From positions 14,475,113-14,539,112 of the forward strand of contig NC_133223.1 in NCBI RefSeq assembly GCF_040436345.1: DNA of 64,000 bases. Reading direction: 5' to 3'. The translations under genes were made by a program, and so were the position numbers. Source of the DNA: Pagrus major. Lineage: Eukaryota > Chordata > Actinopteri > Spariformes > Sparidae. Positions within the stretch are counted from its first letter, which is position 1. The number at the start of each line of letters is the position of its first letter. The notes under the pieces were generated by a model. That model was not told the origin of the DNA. It ran no database searches and saw only the letters and a program-made list of their open reading frames with translations. Below, in pieces: positions 22,516 through 36,200 of this stretch.

Positions 22516-23980
22516 TCTGTCTGCTCTGTCAGTTTAAGGGGAGCTCGCGAGAGTAAAACAACACAGTCAAAAGTATAACAAACAACATTTAATCTTTACA
22601 ATCCAAGGAAATGATCATGTTATGGGAATTACCATAATTATATTACAGTTAAAACACATGTTGTCAGCCTATTTGCAGTCTAACCAAACTGTGTACTTCC
22701 AAATAAGTGTATCTAGGTGAAGCAGAACATCTGACCTGCTTTCTGTGTAAAATACTCTAATCTAACCAGTGAGCACAGCGAGGATTTGATACAGTGAGAC
22801 CTTTGATCCAAGCTGTTTACATTCTGTCCTGTTGGCCGCTCGGGGCAGTTCAATAATTAGTAGATTTGTGACATGAGTAGTGTTAGATAAGATATATATT
22901 TCAACTCTTAGGGATCAAGTTCATTCAGCTGATATAAATACAAAGAGAATCAGTGCATTGTGTGAACATATGGAGTATGAAAAATGAAGAATTACAGAAT
23001 TTTGCAATAGTTGATAAATGCATAAAACAGATTAACAGCTGGAAAAGACTCATATTATAAAAATAGGTTTTGTAAGAGCAATGGATAAAAAAGCAGGATA
23101 ATACTGTCAGAGTATCAGCCAATACATGTTCAAGACCTCTGGTGACACATTCTTCAGTTAGCTGAGAAGCAGTGTTAGTGGCTTTATGGTGGAGCTGCAA
23201 CCAAAGATTATTTTCATTATTAATCGATTAATCATTCGGTCTATAAAATGTCAGAAAACAATGAGGTACCTACACAAGAGCATCAGAGCCACTGTAAAAA
23301 AACCTTTTTTCTCAGAATTCTGACTTTAAGAAATTTTTACTTACTAAAAGAAATTCCAATTTTTTTTGTACAGAGGCCCTAAACTTCTCTTCAGTAAGTC
23401 TGTGATTTTCTTAAATGTCTTGTTTTGTCAGTTGAATATCCGAATATATATGTTGGGTTCAATATGATATAAAATAGACAAAAATGACTTCAACAATTAA
23501 TCGATTATCAATAGTTGTTATTTTTCTGTTAATTGACTAATCGATTAGTCAACCAATCGTTGCAGCTCTACTTTACGGTGGGTCTGTACACCTGAAACAG
23601 TAAAAAAAAAAAAACATCTAGATAAACTGAAGCAGTGCATACACACAGGCGTCTTTGGTTCAGCTGTAGTGTACGGTGATAGATGTGTCATAGTAGCTGA
23701 GGTAATAAGTTAAACAATAAGCACCAATCCACATTTGACACAAAAATACCTGTTTTCCCATAATGCTGTTGGCTTTATTACGGGGCTTCTCCTGTTTTAT
23801 CTACAGTGGGACATTTCATTGAAAGCTCAAGGCATCACACAGTCATTGCATATCTGAGCTCTGTGGCTCGGGGAGACAAGGCTTAATCAGTATTCAGATC
23901 CCCCTTGTTTGATTTACTACATGGACAGAGACACGACACTAGACCACTGTCAGTCTTTGTGTCAGCTTTACTTCAGTCTT
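22516..23980 (-). other. col4a2: Putative col4a2 3' UTR
   Basis: Downstream of the col4a2 stop on the minus strand, with no other gene. If the signal at 22504-22509 is used the whole stretch is transcribed; if 23774-23779 is used the UTR is only about 200 bases. A hAT-like MITE occupies 23189-23572. Confidence 0.45.
23189..23572. mobile_element. hAT-like MITE
   Basis: Inverted termini: 'ggagctgcaac' near 23190 and 'gttgcagctcta' at 23559-23570. Next to them lie 'attaatcgattaatcattc' and 'gactaatcgattagtcaac'. No coding capacity. The same family occurs at 27421 and 19866. Confidence 0.7.
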
Positions 23981-24235
23981 TCACAAATTCTTCATGCAGA
24001 CCTGGCAGCGGCTGATGCGTGACAGGAGCTGGCCTGCTTTGAGCGTCTCCGATGAAGGCTCAGTGTGGAACGACTGATCTATGGAGGTTAGCCAGAAACT
24101 GTTCTTGTTTGCAAAGTAGTGGCATGTGCCTTTGGCCCCGTTACACTCAATGAACGGTGTTGTGCGGAAGTCCTCCAGGCAGGAGCCTGGCGACGACAGG
24201 GACTGACCTCCGCCTTCATTTCCTGCTGCTGTGTG
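23981..24235 (-). CDS. col4a2: col4a2 last exon: C-terminal half of NC1, stop codon
   Basis: Acceptor CCACAG at 24236-24241, coding to TGA at 23981-23983 (84 residues). It contains [29 protein letters not shown] and ends [11 protein letters not shown]. These cysteines belong to the second C4 subdomain of NC1, which drives heterotrimer selection and hexamer formation. Confidence 0.97.
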   Translation of the reverse strand, partial: HTAAGNEGGGQSLSSPGSCLEDFRTTPFIECNGAKGTCHYFANKNSFWLTSIDQSFHTEPSSETLKAGQLLSRISRCQVCMKNL

Positions 24236-27200
24236 CTGTGGAGACAAAGGTGAGAGGAAGTGAGGCAGGCGTCAAGTGAAATGACTAAAACAACAACGGG
24301 GAATTGGTCTGATAAGTATTGTCTTTGTTGCACAAAGCCTGACGTCTCCTATTTCTCTGTGACGTACAGCTTCATTGTCCAATCAGGGAGTTATACTGTT
24401 TTATGAACTCAGGTACCTTTGGTATCAATGGATACTTATTAACTGCAGTTGAAACTAGTTCTTAACAAACAAGTTCCTGCTGTTTGGAAATGTTTGCTTA
24501 ACACCACTGAGTGACTTGCATAAAATAACAAGTAGGATAACGTTCTTCTTTTTTTTAACATGGCAGAAAGCCTAGTCCACATTAATGAAAAACATACATT
24601 AAAATAATGTAGAACAATGCAGTGGCAAACACCTTGTAACAAGAGGTAATGTCTGCCTAAAAGGATCTCCAACAATTTAGTATTATATTTAAATTACCAG
24701 GAAACAAAGATTGTAAAATACTGTGCTGCAACACTGCAACTTGACAGTGCCTTTTCATGAGACCCTCTCTGTCTGGAAAACACCCACATCTCTCAGTCTC
24801 CACATTCCCAGTTTGTAACAAAGGCTTTCTGGTATAAATAAATCCAAGATTTCCAAAGCTTCTCATAAGCCACTGAATACATTAAACAACTGATGAGGAG
24901 TTGTACCCTGACTATCATATCATATCTCTCACGACAACAGCGTTATAATGTTTTTTGATTGTTAAAAACTTCACATCGTAATTACACACCACTTAAGTTA
25001 AAGACAGTTAAAAGAGATCAGATGTACAACAAATCATGGTAATATGTTGGAAGTGTGAGAGGAATGTAACAACAAAAAGGGGCAACACAACAAACTTATT
25101 TACACACCTCGAGCAGAAGCAGGAGTACGAAGAGAGACAAAAATCAACAGCTACTATGCAGAATTATTTTTGGGCCATATCGACTAATCCTACTGACTGT
25201 TATTGTGTGTTGTTATGTTCTTACATCTTACATTGTTACACATCGAAAAAGTCACATTCACGGGTTATAAAAACAGTCGTCCTCCTGATAAATCCAGAAC
25301 CCCATCAGAACACTCTCTTGTCAAGTTTATAACTCCAGCTTTTAGTTTTGCTGCTTAAATGTGCCAGGATATTTGCTGCAGTGACATCACTACGTGCATG
25401 GAAATGTTTCAAACAGAATGGGAGCACAGATGATTGATAGACAACCACATGAACATATTAGCCTTCCCTCTCCTCAGCCTCACCCACTGCCTATGTTTGT
25501 CTGGACAGAAGACCATAACCCACCATGAGGAAGGAGTAGCCGATCCACAGGCTGCGCCAGCCCACGGGACACTGTGGGATGGTGATGTCCTGGCTGTGGA
25601 TTGCGATGGCAACTGATGGAGCTTCGCACACTGAGCAGCGGCTGATGTACGGTTTGATTTCTCCCTCTTCTACAGGCATCATAGGAAGAGGAGCGGTCGT
25701 CGACAGCCAGTAGGACTTATCATTCCTGCTGGCGTAGTAACAAATGTCTCCAGGGTTACAGTACAGGAAGGGCATGGTGCTGAACCGTGGGAGGCAGGAG
25801 CCAGCCAGACCTGAGAGAGGACAATCAAACAAACACATGGTTATTAATGTATCACATTTCATACACAAACTCTATTTAAAGTGGCTTTACACAATTATTA
25901 CGTCACATAAGAATGAAATAATTACACATTTACAAGAGAACAGAAGAGCAGGTTGGATCGTAGTCCAAGAGTATAAACTTAAAAGTTTTGAACCTTGCTT
26001 CAAAATGAACCTCGGGATAATGGTAAATGCTAAAATGTAGTATAAAATAAACAAGGAGAGGAGAATAATATTTACCTGAAGTATGCTAACATTAGCTGAC
26101 ATTCTCCAACATGTTTGTTTATAGCTGGTCAAAATTGGAGCACATATTTTATCCTCTCATCCGTCACCTCCTGTGATATGATTTTGCACGGCATTAGTAG
26201 CCACACACTGTGATAGTAGCTAGCTAGCTTGTTACTGCTTTGTCTTCTTATTGGGCACCTGTCGTATTCATACTCAAAACAAATACGGGGCGGTTAATTG
26301 CTGCTAACGATAGCTGCTGTAAGGTAGTTACCACGGTTAGCTGTACTGTAGATATGTGTAGCTAACTGCAGTAGATATCTCCTCAACATAATACAACAAC
26401 GTTATAATGTTATTTTTTTTAACACTGTTAATAATTTTAGTCAATTTCTGAATGTTCTCAATTAAAATTCCAACATATTTCGCCTTTACCGAGGCGCTGG
26501 ATTACTTACACAATATTATCATCTGTATTATTAACACAATATATTATTAACAATGTCATTTTTTAATATCCTACCCTACTCTGGAAATTAGTTCTACCTG
26601 CAGTATGTGTGGTCTGTCAAAAGTAGTTTTTGTTTGGAGTTTTATTGGAAAGTGTAAGCCAGTTTTATTGTATGAGCTGTGGCTAAAGCAGCAGAGATGA
26701 GAGTATGAAATTACACTTGGAGGATGGGAAACAAACAGTGGGATGGATTATATAACAACTGAGGGCGCTGATAGCACTGCCTAAGAGATGACCGTGAGTT
26801 TAATGAAAAACAAAGTTTGTTTATTTCTGTATTCAATCGTGACCATTCTCTTTCTCAGACTGATCACGCAAATGTAGCTCTACTTCAATTAACAAGACAA
26901 CAAGTGTTCTTGAATTTAAGAACACTTGTTGTCTTGTCAAACTGAGGCAGCAGTGAGATCTGATGAGCCTGACCTCTGTGGAATGTCTTCTGCTTCATTG
27001 GATTATAATGTCGGCAAATTAATGTGGGAATGTTCCACCATCAATGCATCCAGCCAGGACTGTACTGTAACAAACTCACACTGTGGAGACAATTCATATC
27101 TGTACCCTGCAGAATACAGAAATGTCACTGAGAACATTAACATACTGGAGAGGATTGTTACAGTTCTCCCAGACTTACCCAGATCCTGGTTGTGTGCCTT

Positions 27201-30200
27201 TTCCTGGCCCTCAAGGTACAGCAGACTGTATCCGTCCCATAGTTTAGACATGCCCACGGGACACATGGGCGTCTGTTCCGACTGACTGTGTTTCACTAGC
27301 AAGTAACCCACGCTGACGCTGCGGCCCGGCATACCAGGCAGCCCAGGGACACCAGTGTTGCCGCGGAGGCCTATAGAGAGATGATGTGTTCAGTGCCGTG
27401 TTTTGAAAGATGAACTCATATAGAGCTGCAACGAGTAGTCAATCAATCGACTAGAGGATCGAAAGAGTTTCAGTCATTTTTCAAGCAAAAATGTCAGTCT
27501 TTGAGTTCTGGACTGTTCGCTGGACAAAAGAAGCAATTTGAAGACGTCACTTTGGAAATTGTGATGAGCGTTTTTCACATTTCTTTTGAATTGTAAAAAC
27601 TAAACGATTAATCGATTTACCTTGAAACTAATCAGCAGATTAAAATGAAAATTAACCATAAGCGAAAAATCCTTACATACACATACTGTACACACTTGAT
27701 ATGTCACAATAAACCCTAATTACACAAAACGGGAAATAGGACATTTCATACATGTGGCCTAAATCTTTCTTAACTTCCTTCAAACCCTGCCAACCATCTC
27801 TGCTAAGATTGTTTCATAATAATAGAAATAGACCTCTATCCGCAGCTCAATGCTAATCATTTTCAGGTCAATTTATTCACTATGTTAACAAACAATAACA
27901 ATCAAAAACCTCTTGGTAGCTGGTTCCCTGCTTAAACCTCCACCTACTTTAAATCCTTTAATCCCAGCTAATGAACCTAATCCCAAACTGCCCCACTGTA
28001 TCAGACGCACCTTCCCTGCCTTGCAGACCGGGGTGGCCCATTGGTCCGCCACCTCCACGGAATCCAGGCACCCCTGGTCTACCAGAAATCCCAGGCATGC
28101 CCTTCTGTCCAATGGGTCCCATGAAACCTGTACAGAAAGAGGATACATGTATGTTGCTTAGCTGGACATTTCATTCAGGGATGCTCAACATGTCTTATAA
28201 GAATAACTTACCTCCATCCCCAGGGGGCCCATGTGGCCCTATGATCCCTCCAACCCCCTGTGGTCCATGGATACCCCGTGGTCCTGGAGGGCCCCTCTCT
28301 CCTGGGACTCTGATGGGAATTGGAAGAGGACCCTGGTTGCCTGGGAACCCACGAAAACCTGCAAAACAAAAGATAATGTAATAACGAGTGATATCTGCTA
28401 ACGAGTGAGCAGTCTGTATGTTTTGTCAAAGTGCTTAATTTACCTGGAGGTCCAGTGCTCCCTTTGGGACCAGCTGGTCCTCGTTCTCCCTTCACACCAA
28501 CCACACCAGGAAATCCCATGAATCCTTGCTCTCCTTTCACCCCTGTAAGAAAAAAATATAGTGAGACTATACACAGATCATAGCTGGTGAGGGGGCTCTA
28601 TGTGACAATTTCTAGAAATTGACTTATATTAATATTTTTTTTACTGGCCATATGTGAGCAGATTGTAATGTTACATGCAAAATGAGACCTTCCCTGTCTG
28701 TCTCAGTTGCCAAAAGTTGTTTCTTTGTGAACGACTGGTCGGATTTCCGTGACAGTCCGTTCACATGAGACCATACATTGACCATGTATTTTGTATTGAC
28801 AAGTATAAATATAAATCCTCATGTTTTGTTCAAAAGTACTATGATTGGTTGTTTAATTTGCCCTAATATCTACTATTGCAAAAATGTCACTGGTGGTAAA
28901 CAAGTCGCCGTTTAAAGATTCAATACTTCATGCTTACCTTTCTTCCCAGAAACACCATTTGACCCCCTGTATCCAAACGGCCCTTGATCTCCTTTGAATC
29001 CTTTCGTACCAGGGAATCCAGGAAACCCACTTCCTCCTGGTACACCCTTTTCTCCAGGGGGGGCATCCACACCAGGATACCCTCTGGCTCCAGGGAAACC
29101 TGAGAGACAAAAATCATTTATGGTTAATAAATATAGTTAGTATAGTCAGTCCCAGGTGAAGTGAATAACACTGATGATCATGTAACAATGCAATGTTCTG
29201 GATCACACACAGCACCCATCTCAATACCATTCCTGTATACTGGAGTGTGTTTCGGTCCAGATCACACTACGATATTAAAAAGCTAAAAGTACAGGAATTG
29301 GTTTGATGTATAGATTGTATCTACATGAGTTATGTTTTACTTTCCACTTCCTGTCTTTATCTGTTTTCCAGCCCTTTTTCTGTGTACACCTGTTTCATTT
29401 GTTCATCTGTGTATTTAAGTCTGTTTCCTTTACTTTTCATTGGTTTGTCTGTATTTTAGATTGCTATCAGCTCATCATTAAAGCTCGCCTTTTGTTGTTT
29501 AAACTGCCTGCCTCTGTCTCTGCCAGAGAAACAACTAACCAAAAACATGAACCATGACAAAAAACACATATTTTCTAACAATTCAACTAGCAAATAACTA
29601 AAAATCCCAAATTAGAACATAAACTAATAAATGCAAAAAGTGGGTAGACTATATGGAGTAGCTGTACTGCCCATGGTAAGAGGTGAGAGTAGTGAATACT
29701 GTAAACACTGCACCAATTCTTCTTCTTCTCTTCTTTCTTGAACTAAAACGGTATCTTCTTACCTTCATAACCTTTAGCTCCAACATAGCCAGAGTCCCCC
29801 CTGGATCCTGGCTTGTCTGGTTTCCCGTCTGGTCCTTGGGGGCCGCGGAGTCCTGGCGGTCCAGTTTGACCATGGTCACCTGAGGAAATGAAACAGCATA
29901 GATTGATTGATTGACCGCATTGTTACTGTGCATCATTTTATCAAGAACTCCGCAGGTTTCTTAGATGGCCTAACTTGTGCCTCATTGATGCAGAAGAGTA
30001 ATTACTAACCTGGAGATCCTTGGAAGCCTTTCAGACCGGCTGTGCCAGGATCACCTGGTTGGCTGTTTGGGTCACCGCCCTCTCCCTTCTCTCCTTTGGA
30101 CCCTGATTCCCCAGCCGGTCCAATGATATCTAGACCTGATAAACAGACAAACAGGAACATCCGTCTTTACATAACAGATGAACTGAGAAATGAGTGTCCT

Positions 30201-33200
30201 CAGGTTAGTCGTGTTCCCCTGGCAACTTTACATTTCGCATTACAGATATTGCAGCGAGTGTTGTCTGTGTCAAGTTTTTTTACCATCGATTTACCGTCAC
30301 TATTTGGATGATACCTTTAAAAGTATGTACGGAGTTCGGTACTCAATCCAACCAAAAAACTGCTGACTGTTGTGGCCGATATTCGCCTATCACAGATGAA
30401 TCAGCTGATATAAAAACTATTTGGTTTTAAAAAACACAATGCAGAAAAAGATGCTTTAAGCAATTTACAACTATTAAACTTCCAGTGACGTTTACTGTTT
30501 TCAGTGCACTGATTTTAGACAGGTAAAGTTTATTGTTAAACTGTAAAATATCCTGGCTCCATTACATATCTTTGTCACAAGTGTTTAATAACTGATATAT
30601 CGTCTAGAGTTGAGGTTGCATATTGCAACTGAACTGAACACCTCTCATCTCACCCTCCCCTACAATGGCTGCATAGAGCATATCAATGTTGATTTTAGTT
30701 TGTTCTTTCAGGGCTACTGTAGGAAAATGGTGCAACACGGCGGACTCCATGAAAGAGGACCTGCTGCCTCTGTAGATATAAAAGGCTCACTCTAAGGTAA
30801 CAAAAACACAGCAATTTTTAGTTTAACGTGATTAGAAACTCATGAAAACAAAATTCTGAATAATACTTTCCATTTCTGCCAGTACTCAATCCCATTTTTG
30901 CCCCTAAATCCCTCTAAATCCCACACACTGGACCTTTAAACTACTTTCTGGCTCAGCATTCATGATATATGATATTGTGATGTTGTTTATATGAATTCTT
31001 GAAACGTTGTTGCATACCTGGTTTTCCCTGGAAACCCTTTTGTCCCTTCAGTCCATGTAGTCCGTAAAGACCCTTCAGGCCAGGGAAACCTGCACACATT
31101 TGCATAGATTAGAAGGAGGAATACAGTGGACAACAAAGTATGTAGTTTAAAGGAAAAGAAAGAGAGGGCACAGGTCTGATCGAGTTACCTTTGTTTCCTC
31201 TGAAACCAGGGAAGCCTGGAAGTCCTTCTTTACCGGGAATTCCTGGAAAGCCTTTTTGACCTTGGCTACCAGGAGTTCCCTTCTGCCCGTCTGTGCCTGC
31301 AGAAAACAGATATGTTGTTCTTAAAATTGTGTACAAGTCAGTTTCAGAGCAGGTGTAATGCTGCTCTACATATGGAGGTTAATGAGTGTCTCTTACCTGT
31401 GTTTCCTGGTATTCCTGGATCACCTGACACTCCATTTCTCCCTTCGATACCATCAAAACCAGGTGTACCCCTCTCCCCAGGGTTTCCAATCAATCCTTTC
31501 TGGCCTGTTAATGGTCCATAAAACATATCATATCAGTCAAGAATGAGCCTTTCAAAGAGGAGCAGTTAGAAAAGCTGCATGAGCTACAGTTTGTACCTAG
31601 GTCTCCTTCAAAACCATGCTCTCCTCTCAATCCAGGAACTCCTGGAAGGTCTATACGAGGGCCTCTCTCACCTGTGATTGTATTCAAACGTGATTATCAC
31701 TTTATATATTTTCATCACTATCACTTTATGATTATCATCTAGTGTGTGAAGTTAAAATTTGAGGTTGTACCTTTGATGCCCTTTCTGCCTATGTCTCCTG
31801 ACGCACCATACGCACCGGGGCTTCCTTTAAGTCCCTGAAAGGTAACAAATGAACAACTTACAAACATATCAAACGTTTGCATGGAATGTTGCAATGAAAA
31901 GAATTTAATGAACATTTATTTGTAGCTACAAAACAACAGTAAAATGTAACAAATTATGACATAGTGACAGAGTGAGTGCAATAATTGATATAAGTCTACT
32001 TGAAGGGGTACTTCGGCACTTCACTATAGCACTTTCATAATGTAGAGGGGCACACGAAGAGGCAGATTACAAGAGGAAGGCTACATTTTCCATATAGTAA
32101 CTAAATAGAAACATTTATTAGACCTTCACTCCTTTCAAACTGACAAGTTTGTAATAAAGGCTTTTTTTAAGGTAAAGTCTATGTGTGGGAAACACTGCTG
32201 TAAAAATGGAACAACAACAACCATAGAGAGCTGAGGGAAACTGAAGAGTTGGCTAATAATTCTCTGGGAGTTCATCGTTACAAATGACCAGTATGGCTCT
32301 GCTCACCTTTTTGCCAGTCATTCCATCAAAACCAGTTATTCCCCGATTTCCAGTTAGGCCTGGCATTCCTTTCAACCCTGGCAGCCCCTGTGCACCTGGA
32401 TCTCCTTGGACACCTTTCTCATTGCTGGGGTCTCCAGGAAGACCATGATATCCCCCGGAGCCCGGCACACCAGGTAAACCCTTAGAACCTGTGTAAAAGG
32501 AAGGATGTGAGGAAGTGAAGTGAAGGAGGACGGAGGAGGTAAGAAGGAAAGAGTGACTGATATCAGATTGTGGCTGCACACCTCTTTGCCCGGTGAAACC
32601 TTGAGTTCCTTCGTTTCCATGGTCTCCCTTGGCTCCCTTCATGTCAACCATTATCTGGGCTGGGATGTGAGTCTTATCCCCAGGTGGCCCTCTCAAACCA
32701 CGATCACCTGGCAGACAATCATGGTTGTGAGAGAGATGGTAAGTTATGTGGTCGAATGTATGTGGTATTCTCAACAAAACACCATCCGACACACCATAGA
32801 CCCATTTAATAACAGAATACTCTCACCTTTCGCCCCTCTATTACCCGTCATTCCTTTTGGGCCAACTTGGCCGAGGACTCCGGGTTCTCCTATAAACCCG
32901 CCGAAGCCCTTCACGCCTATATCACCCCTCATCCCATCAAAGCCTTCCATGCCGGTAGACCCTTTGTATCCTGTGAAAGAGAGGGATCATAAGGAGACAC
33001 TGAATACAAACATTTCTCACCAGAATGCTTGAACAAAGTACAAATTATGACTTGGTGACACTGCCTGACTTTCAAAGTCATCAGGTCGCTGCACTGTCCA
33101 CACTACAGAACTATCTGTCATGTAATCGGAAATCTTGAAGTCCTTCTGGTTTGCACACTACATGATATGACTTTTTGTGGGCTAATTTGCTAATTTACCC

Positions 33201-36200
33201 CTCTGTCTCTCCCTCTTAACTCCTCTCCTCCCCCAGCTCTTGTCTGCTCCTACTGGTACAGTACCTTTTTGCATCGACCTCATAATCGATCCTCAACGAG
33301 GCTTGATATTCAGCCTGCTTGATATCTTTCGAGAATCTGCAAGCTTTCCGATCGTGCCTTTTAACAGTTCCACCACAGCAGTCAAGCACCAATTTGCGTC
33401 TTAACTAAGGGCTTTTGTCAGCCATCTTCTTGAAATGTCAGCACGTGGAAATTCAGGGCTACAATCCTGTAGTTTGACTCTATACACTCTTTATTCTTTA
33501 AGGAGTAGATTTTCAAAGTAAATATCTGAGGAACAAACCTTTCATTCCTGGAAGTCCTGGCCGCCCATCGGCACCAGGCTGTCCTGGGTTACCTGATGGG
33601 CCATACTCTCCAGGGGCACCATCAGCACCAAATGTCCCTGGGACGCCTTTTAATCCTATTGGACCCGGAGGGCCTTGGTCTCCTTCACTTCCCCTCTCTC
33701 CAGTTAACCCTGGTGAGCAGGATGACGTACCAGAAGGACAATGTCAGACATGAAAGTGAACATTTCTGAGATTGTGTCCATGTGTATGTTTGTCTCACCT
33801 GGCTGTCCAGTAACACCAGGTGGCCCAGGTGGACCTGCTCTCCCCGGATCACCAGGGTAGCCATATTTGCCTGCTGGCCCAGGTCTACCTTCCTCCCCCT
33901 GCAGGCCTGAAGGGCCCCTCTCACCCTTGATGCCTATCATGCCAGGCATGCCAGGCATTCCTGGAAGAACAGGTGAATAAGAACATAAGATAACAGCTCT
34001 AAAATCCTTTATTCTTTCAAATGATCCCACTAATGCTACAAGTAAAGGAACAAGGCAAAGCAAGACTAAGTGCGGGTAGGACAAATGGACTGAAGTTAAG
34101 ACATGGCTAACCTGGATAGCCTGGTTCTCCTGGTTCACCACTATGGCCTTTTTTTCCTCGAAACCCAGGCAGCCCCGGATCACCCGGGGATCCTGGAGAT
34201 GCTCCCAGGATCTCTCCATGAACACCCTTTTCACCTTGTGACCCGTGCCGGCCGGACACACCAGGAAATCCAGGGACCCCTAATGAACCTTTCCTGCCAG
34301 GAGATCCCAAGTCTCCACGAGGTCCGGCAAAACCTGTATTGGAAAACCAATAATTTTAACAAGAGATATCGATATCTGTTTGTCCAATCATAACTGGACT
34401 AATCCTAATCCTATCCTCATATCACAGAAGCAATTCCTAAACCCGTGGCTGTGTCCTTTCTCACACCTTGAATGTTATCTTAAGAAAAGCTACCAAGACA
34501 TGTAAACTCAGTTCTTTAACCTTAGAATGTACACAAGACACTACACACCGTCTCACTTCACTTGTCTCACTACACCAGCTAGCTTGTTGTAATGGACAAA
34601 AAGACAGGTGTTCAATTTTAGCTTCTATGAGTCAGAGGCATTAATCTTGTCAGCGGATATACCCGGATATATAGAAAATTAAACTTACAGGCTTACATCG
34701 ATGTTAGCTTCTCCAGTTGGCTAACAACAATGACAGCCTCTTCAACAGGCTGACCTTGATGCTAGCTTCTCTTACACTGGTATTAGCTTCTCCAACAAGC
34801 TAACAACACTGGTGGCTTCTTAATCAGACTGACATCTATGCTAGCTTCTCCTAAAGGGCTAACAATGGTGTTAGCTTTTCCAACAAGCTGACAACAGTGT
34901 TAGTCTGTTAGCTTCTCCAACAGGCTGACATTGGTGCTAGATTCTCCAACAGTTATGGTTTGAGTAGCCTTTCAATCAATAGGCCTATTTTGATTTTTAT
35001 GCTGCTCCCCACCTTCATTGTCCTTTGCCACGCAGACCTAACAACAGTGGAGTTGCCAATTTAGGCAGTAATTTTGAATTTAGGACAGGGTCTATGCCAT
35101 CCTAATTTAGGATTCCTTATATTATCCCCTCTAAATGCAATTAGTAAACATGTTTCTGTAATACCAAAAATCCTTAATGCCATCCTAGACACAGATGAAA
35201 TGGGATCTGAGACTTAGGAAGTTTCTAAGACTTCAGATGGTATTCAGGTTAAGGATCAGATGTGATCTACTCTATCTGTCTGACGATTGCTCAGTCAGTG
35301 TTTTGTTTTCACGCCTCACCTGATGGTCCTGGGTGGCCTCCTATGCCTTGTTCTCCTGTTTCGCCTTTCTCTCCAGGTTCTCCAAGTGGACCATGTACTC
35401 CTTTTTGGCCCGGAAAACCTGTTAGTTCACAAATTACAACAACACATCAAAAATGGTTCATAGCAGGTATCCTGCAAGCAACATTCAGCACTAGTTTCTT
35501 GTTGTGTTACCTGGAACACCTGCTAGCCCTGTGGGTCCTGGAGCGCCAGGCAGCCCTGGAGGTCCTGGAATAGGATCGCAAGAACCTAAGAAGAAAAAAA
35601 TACAGTGTTAGGGCAACATGGTGGTTGTATGTAAAGGATGTGGAAATTACTATTTTGGTGCAAGTGATTTTTGTCCGGTGCCCAGCGTGGATTGTGTTTC
35701 AGAACACAAGTTTATCATTACATTAGCTGCTATCTCAGTTCACTAAATCTCAATTTGTTAACAATTATAAAATTATCATGCACACAAGTCAAATAATCCC
35801 GAGGCAAAGCACAAAAGAGTTGTTAGGTGGGGAGCAATCGGTGAAGACGTTTTTTATACCAGCTACCTGTTACATCCACCTGTGCTCCATCTCCTCTTGG
35901 TCTACAGCCGCCTTTCAGTTTCAAATGAGAGAGAATCAAAGAGAGAGGCATTCGGAACAAGAGTTATTCAAAAGCACAAGCACTATGTCAAACAAGCTTC
36001 GCAGCAGCTGGTTTGAAGGATGCAGCCTGTGCATCAAGTAGACAACACCAGGCGAAGACAGAAAAATAAATAAAACACGAACATATACTTGTCATGCTTT
36101 TTCTCCTTTTTTAATCACAAGCCATTAATGTTCATTCCCGTTTCACGGCTTTGCATCAAAATACAAAAGAGAGTTTTTCAAGAGAGGTGAAGTAAAATTA

